This document shows positions 46,676 to 54,755 of a stretch of 64,000 bases of DNA, piece by piece (the first letter of the stretch is position 1; every line of letters begins with the position of its first letter). The DNA is taken from contig JADJZA010000002.1 of assembly GCA_016719385.1 (NCBI GenBank), forward strand, positions 1 through 64,000, given 5' to 3'. The position numbers were made by a program, and so were the translations under genes. The notes beneath the pieces were generated by a model. It searched no databases. It was not told the origin of the DNA and saw only the letters and a list, made by a program, of their open reading frames with translations. Origin of the DNA: Candidatus Microthrix subdominans. GTDB lineage: Bacteria; Actinomycetota; Acidimicrobiia; Acidimicrobiales; Microtrichaceae.

Positions 46676-47329
46676 TCAGGAGGCGGTGACCGGCTCCGCA
46701 CGGATCACGATGTTGTCGAGGTACTTGCTCTCGCCCGTATTGAAGGCTCCTCCGCAGGTGATCAGCGTGAGGACGTGTTCGCCATGTGTTCGGAACAGCT
46801 CCGGTATCTGCAGATCGTCCTTATCCACCTGGAACCGATTGGTTGCGATGTAGCGGATGCGCTGATCATCGGCGTCGGTCACGACGATCTCGCTGCCCGT
46901 TTCGAGCTTTCGGAGGTCGAAGAACACGCCCCGAACATCGTTGAAGTCGACGTGGGCGGCGATCACCGCCGATCCGAAGAGTTCTCCAGGCTTGGCTCCG
47001 GGCCGGTACCAGCCCGCCCGGGTGGCGCCGGGCAACTCCATCGATCCATTGGGCTTTCGGCCCACAGCGACCACTTGAGCGTCCACTCCGAGAGCCGGAA
47101 TCTCGAGTCGCACGGGGTCCGCCCCCTCGACGCGAAGTGCGGAGTGAGCGGCAGGCTCGGCGGTGACCTCGGAGGCCGGAACGGTCGCTGCGGCCTTCGG
47201 TTGGGGCGACTCGGCACCCACCAGGTCCGACCGCGGGGTTTCCGCCGAGCTGGCGAACGACCACCCGATGACGACGATCAGAAGCGACAGGGACGTCCCC
47301 AGCAGCAGGCGAGCCGGCAGATGCGTCAT
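46676..47329 (-). CDS. Class F-like sortase
   Basis: 217 residues with an N-terminal membrane segment (LLLGTSLSLLIVVIGWSFAS) and an alanine/proline linker. The sortase domain follows: VRLEIPALGVDAQVVAVGRK, MELPGATRAGWYRPGAKPGE, SAVIAAHVDFND with catalytic His126, LTLITCGGAF with Cys192 and YLDNIVIRAE with Arg210. Sortases attach secreted proteins to peptidoglycan; the LIxCGG motif is typical of the actinobacterial class F group. It lies downstream of a fasciclin-domain protein with a sortable tail, separated by a terminator. Confidence 0.88.
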   Translation of the reverse strand: MTHLPARLLLGTSLSLLIVVIGWSFASSAETPRSDLVGAESPQPKAAATVPASEVTAEPAAHSALRVEGADPVRLEIPALGVDAQVVAVGRKPNGSMELPGATRAGWYRPGAKPGELFGSAVIAAHVDFNDVRGVFFDLRKLETGSEIVVTDADDQRIRYIATNRFQVDKDDLQIPELFRTHGEHVLTLITCGGAFNTGESKYLDNIVIRAEPVTAS

Positions 47330-47384
47330 CGGCGCCCTTTCTGGGTGGCTGTCAGTCGGGTGTTGGTTGAGCGCACGGTACGCG

Positions 47385-47423
47385 AAAAACCGGTAGGGGA
47401 AGGACAGCCCACCCCTACCGGTT
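47385..47423 (-). terminator. Intrinsic terminator of the fasciclin gene
   Basis: On the minus strand AACCGGTAGGGG and CCCCTACCGGTT form a 12-bp perfect stem with a 12-base loop, followed by TTTTT-like sequence (A-run 47385-47389 on the plus strand). It starts about 20 bp after the fasciclin stop and lies before the sortase start. Confidence 0.85.
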
Positions 47424-47443
47424 CTTGGCGAATTTCAGGTCTT

Positions 47444-48094
47444 CTAGCGGTTGCGGCCTGAGCGGACAAGGGCGAAGGACGAGACGCCGACACCGGACAG
47501 GGCCAGAGCGACCAGCGCAGCGATCAGGAGGGCGTTCGGGCCACCCTGAGCGGCGAGACCGGAGTTACCGCTCGGAACCGAGGTCGGAGCATCCGTTGCG
47601 GGGGCTGTGATGACCGCGTCGATCACGTGGATGATGCCGTTCGAGGCCTTGATGTCAGCGGTGATGACGGTTGCGCCGCCCACGACGAGCTTGTCCCCGT
47701 CGAGCTCAACGCTGACCGGGCCACCGAGCGTGTCGACGGTTCCACCCGCTGCTGCGATCGCAGCCTTGGAATCGACAGCGCCTGAGATCACGTGGAGCTT
47801 CAGGATCTTGGTGAGGTCACCGGAGGGATCGGCCAGAAGCGTGTCGAGGGTTCCCGCGGGGAGAGCGTCGAATGCAGCGTTCGTGGGAGCAAAGACGGTG
47901 AAGGGACCTTCGCCGGAGAGGGTATCGACGAGGTCCGCCTCGGTGACGGCCGTGACGAGAGTGGAAAGGTTTGGGTCCGCCGCGGCGATGTCAACGATGG
48001 TTCCCGGGTCGTTCTGAGCGCCAGCGGTAGTGCTGAATCCCAGGGTCATGAGGGCGGCACAGAACGTGGCCATCAACAGTTTTCTCATGTTCAT
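47444..48094 (-). CDS. Fasciclin-domain surface protein with sorting-like tail
   Basis: 216 residues. The N-terminal signal peptide is LLMATFCAALMTLGFSTTAG AQ. One fasciclin domain follows: TIVDIAAADPNLSTLVTAVT, GEGPFTVFAPTNAAFDALPA, ILKLHVISGAVDSKAAIAAA and ADIKASNGIIHVIDAVITAP. The C-terminus has GLAAQGGPN, a membrane segment (ALLIAALVALALSGVGVSSF) and RSGRNR. LAAQG followed by a hydrophobic stretch and basic tail is like the LAxTG-type sorting signal, with Q for T. Fasciclin domains mediate adhesion. A sortase gene is next downstream. Confidence 0.88.
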   Translation of the reverse strand: MNMRKLLMATFCAALMTLGFSTTAGAQNDPGTIVDIAAADPNLSTLVTAVTEADLVDTLSGEGPFTVFAPTNAAFDALPAGTLDTLLADPSGDLTKILKLHVISGAVDSKAAIAAAGGTVDTLGGPVSVELDGDKLVVGGATVITADIKASNGIIHVIDAVITAPATDAPTSVPSGNSGLAAQGGPNALLIAALVALALSGVGVSSFALVRSGRNR

Positions 48095-48314
48095 TCTCCT
48101 GATCGGTGGTGAAGGGCCTGTGCCCGAGCGGAAAACTTACGCTTGGGCGCCTTTTCGTGCCAACTCGCGGTGAAGGGGGTTTCGACGCCATCGCCGGCCA
48201 GCCATCGGAAACCCATGGCAGGAAGTGCTTGGATGACGTGGCCTCGGGTGTGGCTATGGTCGAGTTCGCAACCGGTTCCCCCCAGCGCACACCACTTGGA
48301 TGGAGTGACTCGTC

Positions 48315-49841
48315 ATGAGCAGGTCAGGCGCTCGATCACCTCGAATCGGACCGGCGACCCGTCGCGTCGTTCCCTCCGCAGCAGCGATCGCAACCGTGTT
48401 GGCTGTCGTGTCGCTCGGATTGATGACGCACCCGGCGGGCGCCGACGAGATCTCGTGTGATGACATGCGGTGGACAGCGGTCTGGGCCGGTCCACCCTCG
48501 GACGCGTCGCGCACCGAGGACGTGAGCTCGATAGTCGATCCGTCTGCGAATCGGCTCGGCGGGGTGCGCAATTCGACCGTTCGTGCGATCGCCACGCCCA
48601 GCACCGGCGGGTCGGAAACCCGAGTTCACCTGTCCAACCGATTCGGGACTGCGCCCGTCACGTTCGATCGCGTCACGATCGGAGTGCAGACGACGGGGCC
48701 TGCGGTCGCCGCAGGGTCACTGGAAAAGGTGCGGTTCGACGGCGAGAAGGCGGTCACGGTGGCGGCCGGCGATGACGCCGTTTCCGATTCGGTGGCGTTC
48801 TCGTTCGAGTCCGGGCAGCCGATCGCCGTGAGCGTCTTCGTCGCCGGCGATGCCGCAATGCCCACCATCCACTACACCGCGCGCCAGGCGTCCTACCTGA
48901 CACCTCCGAATGGCGGGGATCAAACGACCGACGTCGAAGGATCAAAGCTCAGCGAAAAGACGACCTCCCGCCCATTTCTGACCGGCATCGACGTCAGAAC
49001 GACCGGGGATTTTGGAACCGTGGTGGCGCTCGGCGACTCCATCACCGACGGGTTTCAAGGGCAGGCGCCCGACGGTCGACCCGAAACCGTGGAGGGAATA
49101 GATCAGAACGTGCGTTACCCGGACTTTCTCGCCGAGCGGCTTCGGTCGGCCGGCAAACCCTTGGGCGTCATCAACGCTGGAATCAGCGGCAACCGCTTGC
49201 TCCGAGACGGCGCCGACGGAGGCAACATCGCCACGAACGGTCTCTCCACAGCCAGCCGAGTCGAGCAGGATGTTCTTGGTCGGGCCGGGGTGACGACAGT
49301 GATTCTTCTCGTAGGAATTAACGATCTGGGCAAGACCCCCAACGCCACGGCCGATGAGCTGATCTCCGGCTACGTCGAGATGATCCAGTCACTTCACCAG
49401 GCGGGCCTCAACGTCGTGCACGGCACCCTGACGCCCGTTGGGGGTTCAACCTCGTACGGCACGCCGGAGATTGAGGCCGAACGGCAGAAGGTGAACGCCT
49501 GGATCCGGTCGAACTCCCCGGCAGACGCCATCGTGGACTTCGACGCGGCGCTGCGGGATCCGGTGGATGCCACCCGGCTGGACCCCAGGTTTGATGGCGG
49601 CGATCACCTCCACATGAGCCCGGCCGGCAATCGGGCCATGGCCGAGGCGGTCGATCCGGGTGACCTTCGCCCGGCCGCCTGTGCAGCGACCGGCGCGACA
49701 GGTCGCACCGGAGCGGAGGAGGGGACCGGCACGGGAAAAGCGCCGTGGATCGCGGCGCTTGTCGCCGTCCTCCTCATCGCAGTGCTCGGCGCAGCGTTCA
49801 TCGTCCACCGCCATGTCGCCCGAGAGCGGACCGGACCGTGA
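48315..49841 (+). CDS. Secreted SGNH/GDSL hydrolase with C-terminal membrane anchor
   Basis: 508 residues. A signal peptide (AIATVLAVVSLGLMTHPAGA) is followed by a beta domain (RVHLSNRFGTAPVTFDRVTI) and the SGNH core: VALGDSITDGFQG with Ser242, VINAGISGNRLL, TVILLVGINDLGKTP and DHLHMSPAGNRAMAEA with the Asp-His pair. The C-terminus is GAEEGTGTGKAP, a membrane helix (IAALVAVLLIAVLGAAFIVH) and RHVARERTG. It is a cell-surface esterase or lipase; GRxETVEG-type sequence resembles plant-cell-wall-like esterases, but the substrate is unset. The start codon falls in sequence resembling the att-like repeats. Confidence 0.88.
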   Translation: MSRSGARSPRIGPATRRVVPSAAAIATVLAVVSLGLMTHPAGADEISCDDMRWTAVWAGPPSDASRTEDVSSIVDPSANRLGGVRNSTVRAIATPSTGGSETRVHLSNRFGTAPVTFDRVTIGVQTTGPAVAAGSLEKVRFDGEKAVTVAAGDDAVSDSVAFSFESGQPIAVSVFVAGDAAMPTIHYTARQASYLTPPNGGDQTTDVEGSKLSEKTTSRPFLTGIDVRTTGDFGTVVALGDSITDGFQGQAPDGRPETVEGIDQNVRYPDFLAERLRSAGKPLGVINAGISGNRLLRDGADGGNIATNGLSTASRVEQDVLGRAGVTTVILLVGINDLGKTPNATADELISGYVEMIQSLHQAGLNVVHGTLTPVGGSTSYGTPEIEAERQKVNAWIRSNSPADAIVDFDAALRDPVDATRLDPRFDGGDHLHMSPAGNRAMAEAVDPGDLRPAACAATGATGRTGAEEGTGTGKAPWIAALVAVLLIAVLGAAFIVHRHVARERTGP

Positions 49842-49992
49842 GCGGGCGGGTGCGCTGATAGGTCGGGATGGCCCTGAGGGTCGGATCGCCTGACCCAACG
49901 ACGATCTGGGGCGGCGAAGCTGGCAGCCAGGCCTGGACCCATTAGGTTTGGCCGCACTTATTCCCCCCATCTGACAAGGGACCGCACTCCGC

Positions 49993-51072
49993 ATGGCGCT
50001 GCACACTGATATTCCCACCGGAAAAGAGCTCGAGAAGCTGTTGACGGCCACCGCCGACCACTGTGTCTCGATCTACCTTCCGACCCACCGGATCACCCAG
50101 GAGACCGACCGTGATCGACTGGTGTTGCGTGACCTGACCCGTCAGGCGGTCGAGCAGCTCGAGGCGGCCGGCGCCGATGCCGACGCTGTGGCCGACATCG
50201 AGGCCGACCTGGCCCACCTGGCCGAGGACGACGACGAGTTCTGGGTCAACCAGGCCGACAGCCTGGCCATCTTCGCCAGCCCGGGTCGTTTCGAGACCCA
50301 CCGCCTGCCCAACCACCTCACCGCAATGGTCGAGGTGTCGGACCGCTACCACATCACCCCGCTGCTGCGTGCGGTCACCTTCCCCCACGCGGCCTGGATC
50401 CTGGCGCTGTCCCAGGGGTCGGTCCGGCTGTTGGAGGCGGGCCCCTCAGGGAACCCCGAGGAGGTCCGGGTCGAGGACATGCCCAAGGATGCCATGCAGT
50501 CGTCGGGCAACAAGGTCGTCCGTGCCCGCGAGGCCGCCTACGCCCGCAAGGTGGACTCTGCGTTGCGCACGGTGCTGACCGGCTCGGACCTGCCGTTGAT
50601 CCTGGCGGCGTCCCAGCCGATGGCCGCGCTGTACCGGTCGGTCAACACCTACCCCCACCTGGTCGAAGAGCGCGAGCACGGCAACCCCGAGACGAGCACC
50701 GACGCCGAGCTGGCGGACGCCGCACGGGCGATCCTCGACGACGTCTACGCCGATCAGGTCGCCGAGTTGGCGGACCGCTTTGGTGACCTCAGCGGGCAGG
50801 GGCGCACTGCGACCGACGTGTCCGACCTGGCCCGCCTCTCCACCTACGGCGCGGTCGACACGCTGCTCGTCGACATCGATGCCAGCGTCCCCGGCTCGAT
50901 CGGCGACGACGGCGCGGTCACGCTGGCCGATGCCGACGATGCGGTGAACTACGGGGTGACCGACGAGATCGCGCGACGCGTCCTGCTCGCCGGCGGCACG
51001 GTGCTGGCGGTTCGCGCCGAGGACATTCCCGAGGGCGGCCCGGTGGCCGGCCTGTTGCGCTTCGTCGTCTAG
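49993..51072 (+). CDS. Bacterial eRF1-like (baeRF) family protein
   Basis: 359 residues. ADHCVSIYLPTHRITQETDR, FWVNQADSLAIFASPGRFET, YHITPLLRAVTFPHAAWILA and LSQGSVRLLEAG make the first domain; LPLILAASQPMAALYRSVNT and LARLSTYGAVDTLLVDIDAS the later domains. This is the bacterial archaeo-eukaryotic release factor (baeRF) architecture, thought to act at stalled ribosomes. The GGQ motif of true release factors is missing, as in other baeRFs. It stands alone, preceded by a promoter-sized gap and followed by about 160 bp with no gene. Confidence 0.8.
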   Translation: MALHTDIPTGKELEKLLTATADHCVSIYLPTHRITQETDRDRLVLRDLTRQAVEQLEAAGADADAVADIEADLAHLAEDDDEFWVNQADSLAIFASPGRFETHRLPNHLTAMVEVSDRYHITPLLRAVTFPHAAWILALSQGSVRLLEAGPSGNPEEVRVEDMPKDAMQSSGNKVVRAREAAYARKVDSALRTVLTGSDLPLILAASQPMAALYRSVNTYPHLVEEREHGNPETSTDAELADAARAILDDVYADQVAELADRFGDLSGQGRTATDVSDLARLSTYGAVDTLLVDIDASVPGSIGDDGAVTLADADDAVNYGVTDEIARRVLLAGGTVLAVRAEDIPEGGPVAGLLRFVV

Positions 51073-51235
51073 CGGGCGTAGCGAGCCAGCCCTATGCACC
51101 CTGGTGATGTTGTTCCCGACGGCGCCGTCAGGCGATGTGACCGTGATTCAGCGACGCGGCGATGATCCCGCGTCACCTGGGCTGGTGTCGCCGCCGTAAG
51201 GTAGTGGTCGACTAGATAGACCCAGGAGGTCTCGC

Positions 51236-51376
51236 ATGGATGACACAACGGCGTGTCGTTGGTGCCAGGGCCTGTCCGCAGGGACGGCGAGCAAGTGCTC
51301 CCGTTGCGGAACATGGCTCCGGCGTCACAGCTATCACCGCACCGCCCCCCGGCGCCGCGAAGGTCAACTGGTCTAG
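51236..51376 (+). CDS. 46-residue zinc-ribbon protein
   Basis: ATG 51236 has an ideal AGGAGG (51224-51229) 6 bases upstream. The product has CRWC at residues 7-10 and CSRC at 21-24, ten residues apart, then a basic tail with RRHSYHRTAPRRR. Two CxxC knuckles so placed would bind one zinc. It is 120 bp upstream of sigR and on the same strand. Below the usual length limit for gene calls, so easily missed. A DNA- or RNA-binding or redox-sensing role is possible but unproven. Confidence 0.6.
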   Translation: MDDTTACRWCQGLSAGTASKCSRCGTWLRRHSYHRTAPRRREGQLV

Positions 51377-51412
51377 AGGAACTCAAGCGCTGAGCACCGA
51401 CCCGGCCGTCTG

Positions 51413-51438
51413 GGAATCCCCAGGCGAACGGGTCGGTG
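51413..51438 (+). promoter_or_regulatory. Candidate SigR-type promoter upstream of sigR
   Basis: GGAAT (51413-51417), an 18-base spacer and GTG (51436-51438). The known SigR/SigH consensus is GGAAT, 18-19 bases, GTT. It would start transcription about 50 bases before sigR, giving the usual self-activating loop. One mismatch in the -10 element. Confidence 0.5.
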
Positions 51439-51499
51439 TGTCGCGCCCGACAAGTTAGGGTCTGGCATCGCCGATCAAGCCACCTTTGCCGACGACGCC

Positions 51500-52081
51500 A
51501 TGGAGTACGCGGACAGCCTGTACTCGGCGGCCATGCGGATGACCCGCAACCCTGCCGACGCCGAGGATCTGCTGCAGGAGACGCTCCTGAAGGGCTATCG
51601 GGCCTACGGCCGTTTCGAGGCCGGCACCAACCTGCGCGCATGGCTCTTCCGCATTCTGACCAACACGTTCATCAACTCCTACCGGTCCAAGCAGCGTCGC
51701 CCCGACGAGTCCGACCTGGCCGACGTGGAAGACCTGTTCCTGTATCGCCGTCTCGGTGGACTGGAGATGGCTCGGCGGGGGCGCTCAGCCGAGGACGAGC
51801 TGATGGACCTGTTCACCGAGGGTGAGGTGACCGACGCGTTGGAGGCGCTGCCGGACCATTTTCGGGTGCCGGTGTTGCTCGCCGACGTCGAGGGTTTCTC
51901 CTACAAGGAGATCGCCGAGATCCTCGACATTCCCATCGGCACGGTGATGAGTCGGCTGCACCGTGGAAGAAAGGCGTTGCAGAAGTCGTTACACACGTTT
52001 GGAGTCGAGCGCGGCTTGGCCGACCCCGACCCCGACGACACCAAGGCATCCGCCCCGACGACCGCACCGAGTGCACCATGA
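51500..52081 (+). CDS. sigR: ECF sigma factor SigR/SigH-type
   Basis: 193 residues. Region 2: AMRMTRNPADAEDLLQETLL and YGRFEAGTNLRAWLFRILTN; linker TFINSYRSKQRRPDE; region 4: ALEALPDHFRVPVLLADVEG and FSYKEIAEILDIPIGTVMSR with LHRGRKAL. NTFINSYRKKQRxP is the signature of the disulfide-stress SigR/SigH/SigE group. It directs thioredoxin and mycothiol-system genes. Its anti-sigma partner overlaps by 4 bases (ATGA). No earlier ATG or GTG is in frame. Confidence 0.93.
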   Translation: MEYADSLYSAAMRMTRNPADAEDLLQETLLKGYRAYGRFEAGTNLRAWLFRILTNTFINSYRSKQRRPDESDLADVEDLFLYRRLGGLEMARRGRSAEDELMDLFTEGEVTDALEALPDHFRVPVLLADVEGFSYKEIAEILDIPIGTVMSRLHRGRKALQKSLHTFGVERGLADPDPDDTKASAPTTAPSAP

Positions 52082-52425
52082 CCAGCCCCAACGCTGAACC
52101 GTTCAACGCACAAGCATCCGGCGCCGAAGAGGTAACCGTCGGGTCCCAGCCTGTAGCTCATCGGCACGGGGGATCGGACAACCCCTGCCAGAGCGCGCTC
52201 GACGGCCTGTACCAATACGTCGACGGCGAGATGTCCGAGGAGGGCCGCCTTCAGCTGGAGATGCACCTGCGCGACTGTGTCGGGTGCGAGAACGTCTTCG
52301 GTTTCGAGTTTCAGGTGAAGCGTCTGATCGCAACGCGCGGTCGAACCCGCTGTCCGGACGAGGTACGGGCCCGCCTGGTGACGGTGATCCAGACCTACGC
52401 CATCGAGACCCAACCCGATGCGTGA
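52078..52425 (+). CDS. rsrA: Anti-sigma factor RsrA-type (ZAS)
   Basis: 115 residues. The zinc anti-sigma motif is PCQSALDGLYQYVDGEMSEE with Cys37 and EMHLRDCVGCENVFGFEFQV with His63, Cys67 and Cys70 (HxxxCxxC). It binds SigR and releases it when a disulfide forms. The tail (CPDEVRARLVTVIQTYAIET) is usual. The first 30 residues are an unusual extension of low complexity. Coupled to sigR by ATGA. Confidence 0.92.
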   Translation: MTSPNAEPFNAQASGAEEVTVGSQPVAHRHGGSDNPCQSALDGLYQYVDGEMSEEGRLQLEMHLRDCVGCENVFGFEFQVKRLIATRGRTRCPDEVRARLVTVIQTYAIETQPDA

Positions 52426-52518
52426 GCACTTCGGGACGTGGCACAGTTCGTCCCTCGCCCGGTTGGTCGGGGCGCCCCCGAGTGTTGCGGCAGTGCCAGG
52501 CCGATCTAGGATGGGACC

Positions 52519-52656
52519 ATGCTCGCCTTGGAACACATCTGGCACTACTGGGTGGCCATCACTTTGGCGCTGTCGGCCATCTTGCTCGCCGTGAGCATCG
52601 TGGTTGGGTACATGCGTTCGGTGGTCAAGCCCCGCTACCCCGGCCCGCGGGACTGA
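52519..52656 (+). CDS. 45-residue single-pass membrane protein
   Basis: MLALEHIWHYWVAITLALSA, then ILLAVSIVVGYMRSVVKPRY and PGPRD to TGA 52654-52656. One clear transmembrane helix (residues 9-32) followed by a short basic/proline tail. Small proteins with this VxxKPRYP ending lie upstream of DUF2342 or tilS genes in several actinobacteria (from memory, not checked). It ends 37 bp before the metalloprotease gene. Function unknown; too short for many gene callers. Confidence 0.6.
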   Translation: MLALEHIWHYWVAITLALSAILLAVSIVVGYMRSVVKPRYPGPRD

Positions 52657-52693
52657 CCCGGCGCCGTCGGGGATGTCCTACGGTGGTCCCCAC

Positions 52694-53794
52694 ATGACCG
52701 AGGCAGTCGACTGGACCCTGGCTGCGAAGCTGGCGAAACGCGTGGCGGGCAACGATCCCCTCGAAGATTCCTATCGGTCGGGCACGTTGGCGGCCGACGT
52801 CGCCGAGTTCACGCCCCTGGCCCAGCAGCTCGTCGAAGCGGAGACCGGCTGGCCATCGGCTTCCGGGCCGGCCCGGGCGCGCGTGGTGGACCGCGGCGGT
52901 TGGGTGCAGGCCAATATCGGTTCGTTCCAGCGCCTGCTCGCCCCGCTTCTCGAGCGGATGGGCGAGACCATGACCGGGGCGTCTGCCTACGTGGCCCCTA
53001 AGGTGGCCGCCGCCGAGATGGGGCTGATCCTGGGTTGGATGTCACGTCGCGTGCTCGGCCAGTACGACCTGTTGGTGACCGAACCCGGCTCCGGTGCGAC
53101 CGGTGAGGGTGCGGGCGAAGCCGACGACCAGGACGTGGTGTACCTGGTTGGGCCCAACCTGATGGCCCTGGAGCGCAAGTTCGGCTTTCCCCCTCGCGAG
53201 TTCCGCCTGTGGGTGTGCGTGCACGAGCTGACCCACCGGGCCCAGTTCACCGGTGTGCCCTGGCTGCGGCCCTACTTCCTCGAACAGGTTCAGCTGCTGC
53301 TGTCGGCGGCCGAGCCCGACCCCACCCGATTTCTCGCCGCACTGGGTCGCCTGGCGGAAGCGATCCGCACCGGTGTCAACCCGCTGGACGAGGGCGGCTT
53401 GTCGGCGCTGTTCGCCGGCCCCGAACAGCGGGCGGCCATGGACCGGCTGGCCGGGCTGATGAGCCTGCTCGAAGGCCACGGCGACATCGTGATGAACCGG
53501 GCGGCCGGCGATCGCATCCCATCCTCGGAACGGTTCCATGAGGTGCTATCGGCGCGGCGTAGCGCTGCGGGTCCGGCGGCGCTGATCCAGAAGCTGATGG
53601 GCATGGAGGCCAAGATGCGCCAGTATGAGGAGGGCGAGCGCTTCATCGAGACCATCGAAGCCGCCCATGGCCGGTCCGGGCTTGACCGGGCCTTCCAGTC
53701 GGCCGACACCGTGCCGACGCTGAGCGACATCCGCGACCCGGAGGCGTGGATGGCCCGCGTGGGGTTGGGGAAGCGGTCGATCGCCCGCAGGTGA
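52694..53794 (+). CDS. Zinc-dependent metalloprotease-like protein (DUF2342)
   Basis: 366 residues. Parts: AVDWTLAAKLAKRVAGNDPL, VDRGGWVQANIGSFQRLLAP, APKVAAAEMGLILGWMSRRV, VYLVGPNLMALERKFGFPPR, and the active site LWVCVHELTHRAQFTGVPWL (HExxH). Then SLLEGHGDIVMNRAAG, with a possible third zinc ligand Glu. This is the family often annotated as F420-biosynthesis-associated or Rv3626c-like. As in M. tuberculosis it directly precedes tilS (Rv3625c). Cytosolic; target unknown. Confidence 0.9.
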   Translation: MTEAVDWTLAAKLAKRVAGNDPLEDSYRSGTLAADVAEFTPLAQQLVEAETGWPSASGPARARVVDRGGWVQANIGSFQRLLAPLLERMGETMTGASAYVAPKVAAAEMGLILGWMSRRVLGQYDLLVTEPGSGATGEGAGEADDQDVVYLVGPNLMALERKFGFPPREFRLWVCVHELTHRAQFTGVPWLRPYFLEQVQLLLSAAEPDPTRFLAALGRLAEAIRTGVNPLDEGGLSALFAGPEQRAAMDRLAGLMSLLEGHGDIVMNRAAGDRIPSSERFHEVLSARRSAAGPAALIQKLMGMEAKMRQYEEGERFIETIEAAHGRSGLDRAFQSADTVPTLSDIRDPEAWMARVGLGKRSIARR

Positions 53795-53804
53795 ACGCCG
53801 ACCC

Positions 53805-54719
53805 GTGTGCGTGGGCGCCGTGAAGCTGAGGGATCACCACCTGGTTCAAGCCCTGCTCCCGAGGTGCACCTTTCCCGAGGTCGGGGCCTCGCTGCGTTGC
53901 GGATGGTCGGGAGGCGCCGACTCGACGGCGCTGGTCGTGCTGGCGATAGCCGCCGGTTGCCGGGTGGAGGCGGTCCACGTCGAGCACGGGCTGCGGTCGG
54001 GCAACGACGATCGCTCCCGGCTCGACGCGATGGCCGAGCGCCTGGGAATCGCCGTGCGCACCGAAACGGTGGAGGTTGCCCCCGGCCCCAACCTGGAGGC
54101 CAGGGCCCGGACAGCACGCAGGGGCATTCTCGGCCCGGATGCCGCCACCGGCCATACCGCCGACGACCAGGCCGAGGGGGTGCTGCTGGCGATGCTGCGC
54201 GGTGCCGGCCCGTGGGGGCTGGCGGGAATGCGCGACGGGCCCACCCACCCCCTGTTGGCGCTGCGTCGCTCCGACACCGAGGGGTTGTGCCGGTCGCTGG
54301 GGCTGATCACGGTGGAGGACCCGACCAACGCCTCGGCGGTGCACCGCCGCAACCGGGTGCGCAACGAAGTGATCGGTTTGCTCGGCGATGTCGCCGAGCG
54401 GGACCCGGTGCCTCAGCTGTGTCGCCTGGCGGCCCACCAGCGGGAGCTGGCCGACCTGCTCGATGCGCAGGCCGGCCAGGTCGACATCAGCGCACCCTCG
54501 GCGCTGGCGGGGCTCCCGCGTCCGGTGGCGGTCGCGGCGCTGCGTCGATGGTGGCGGGAGGCGACCGGCCTGGAGCATCCTCCCGACCACCGCGCGCTCG
54601 AGCGCATGCTGGCGGTGGCCGATCCGGGCGGCCCCCCAGGGGCCGACGTCGTCGCCGGATGGCGAGTGGCCCGCACCGCCGGTCGGATTCGGCTGGTTCG
54701 TGGCGGGCCGGACAGCTGA
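53805..54719 (+). CDS. tilS: tRNA(Ile)-lysidine synthase
   Basis: About 300 residues from GTG 53805 or, equally possible, GTG 53820 (VKLRDHHLVQALLPRCTFPE). The PP-loop is RCGWSGGADSTALVVLAIAA, followed by VEAVHVEHGLRSGNDDRSR and TGHTADDQAEGVLLAMLRGA. The enzyme makes lysidine at C34 of the minor tRNA-Ile, so it reads AUA. Substrate-binding helices follow (RRSDTEGLCRSLGLITVEDP, RNRVRNEVIGLL). The C-terminal domain is short, as in other actinobacterial TilS. Begins 11 bases after the metalloprotease stop. Confidence 0.92.
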   Translation: MCVGAVKLRDHHLVQALLPRCTFPEVGASLRCGWSGGADSTALVVLAIAAGCRVEAVHVEHGLRSGNDDRSRLDAMAERLGIAVRTETVEVAPGPNLEARARTARRGILGPDAATGHTADDQAEGVLLAMLRGAGPWGLAGMRDGPTHPLLALRRSDTEGLCRSLGLITVEDPTNASAVHRRNRVRNEVIGLLGDVAERDPVPQLCRLAAHQRELADLLDAQAGQVDISAPSALAGLPRPVAVAALRRWWREATGLEHPPDHRALERMLAVADPGGPPGADVVAGWRVARTAGRIRLVRGGPDS

Positions 54720-54755
54720 GCGCGGCGTAGGTCTCGCCGGGGGGCCGGCAGTAAG

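Noticed and set aside
48331..48629. Minus-strand frames opposite the SGNH hydrolase 5' end
   Set aside because: They carry no conserved motif, and the plus-strand gene has a signal peptide and catalytic domain.
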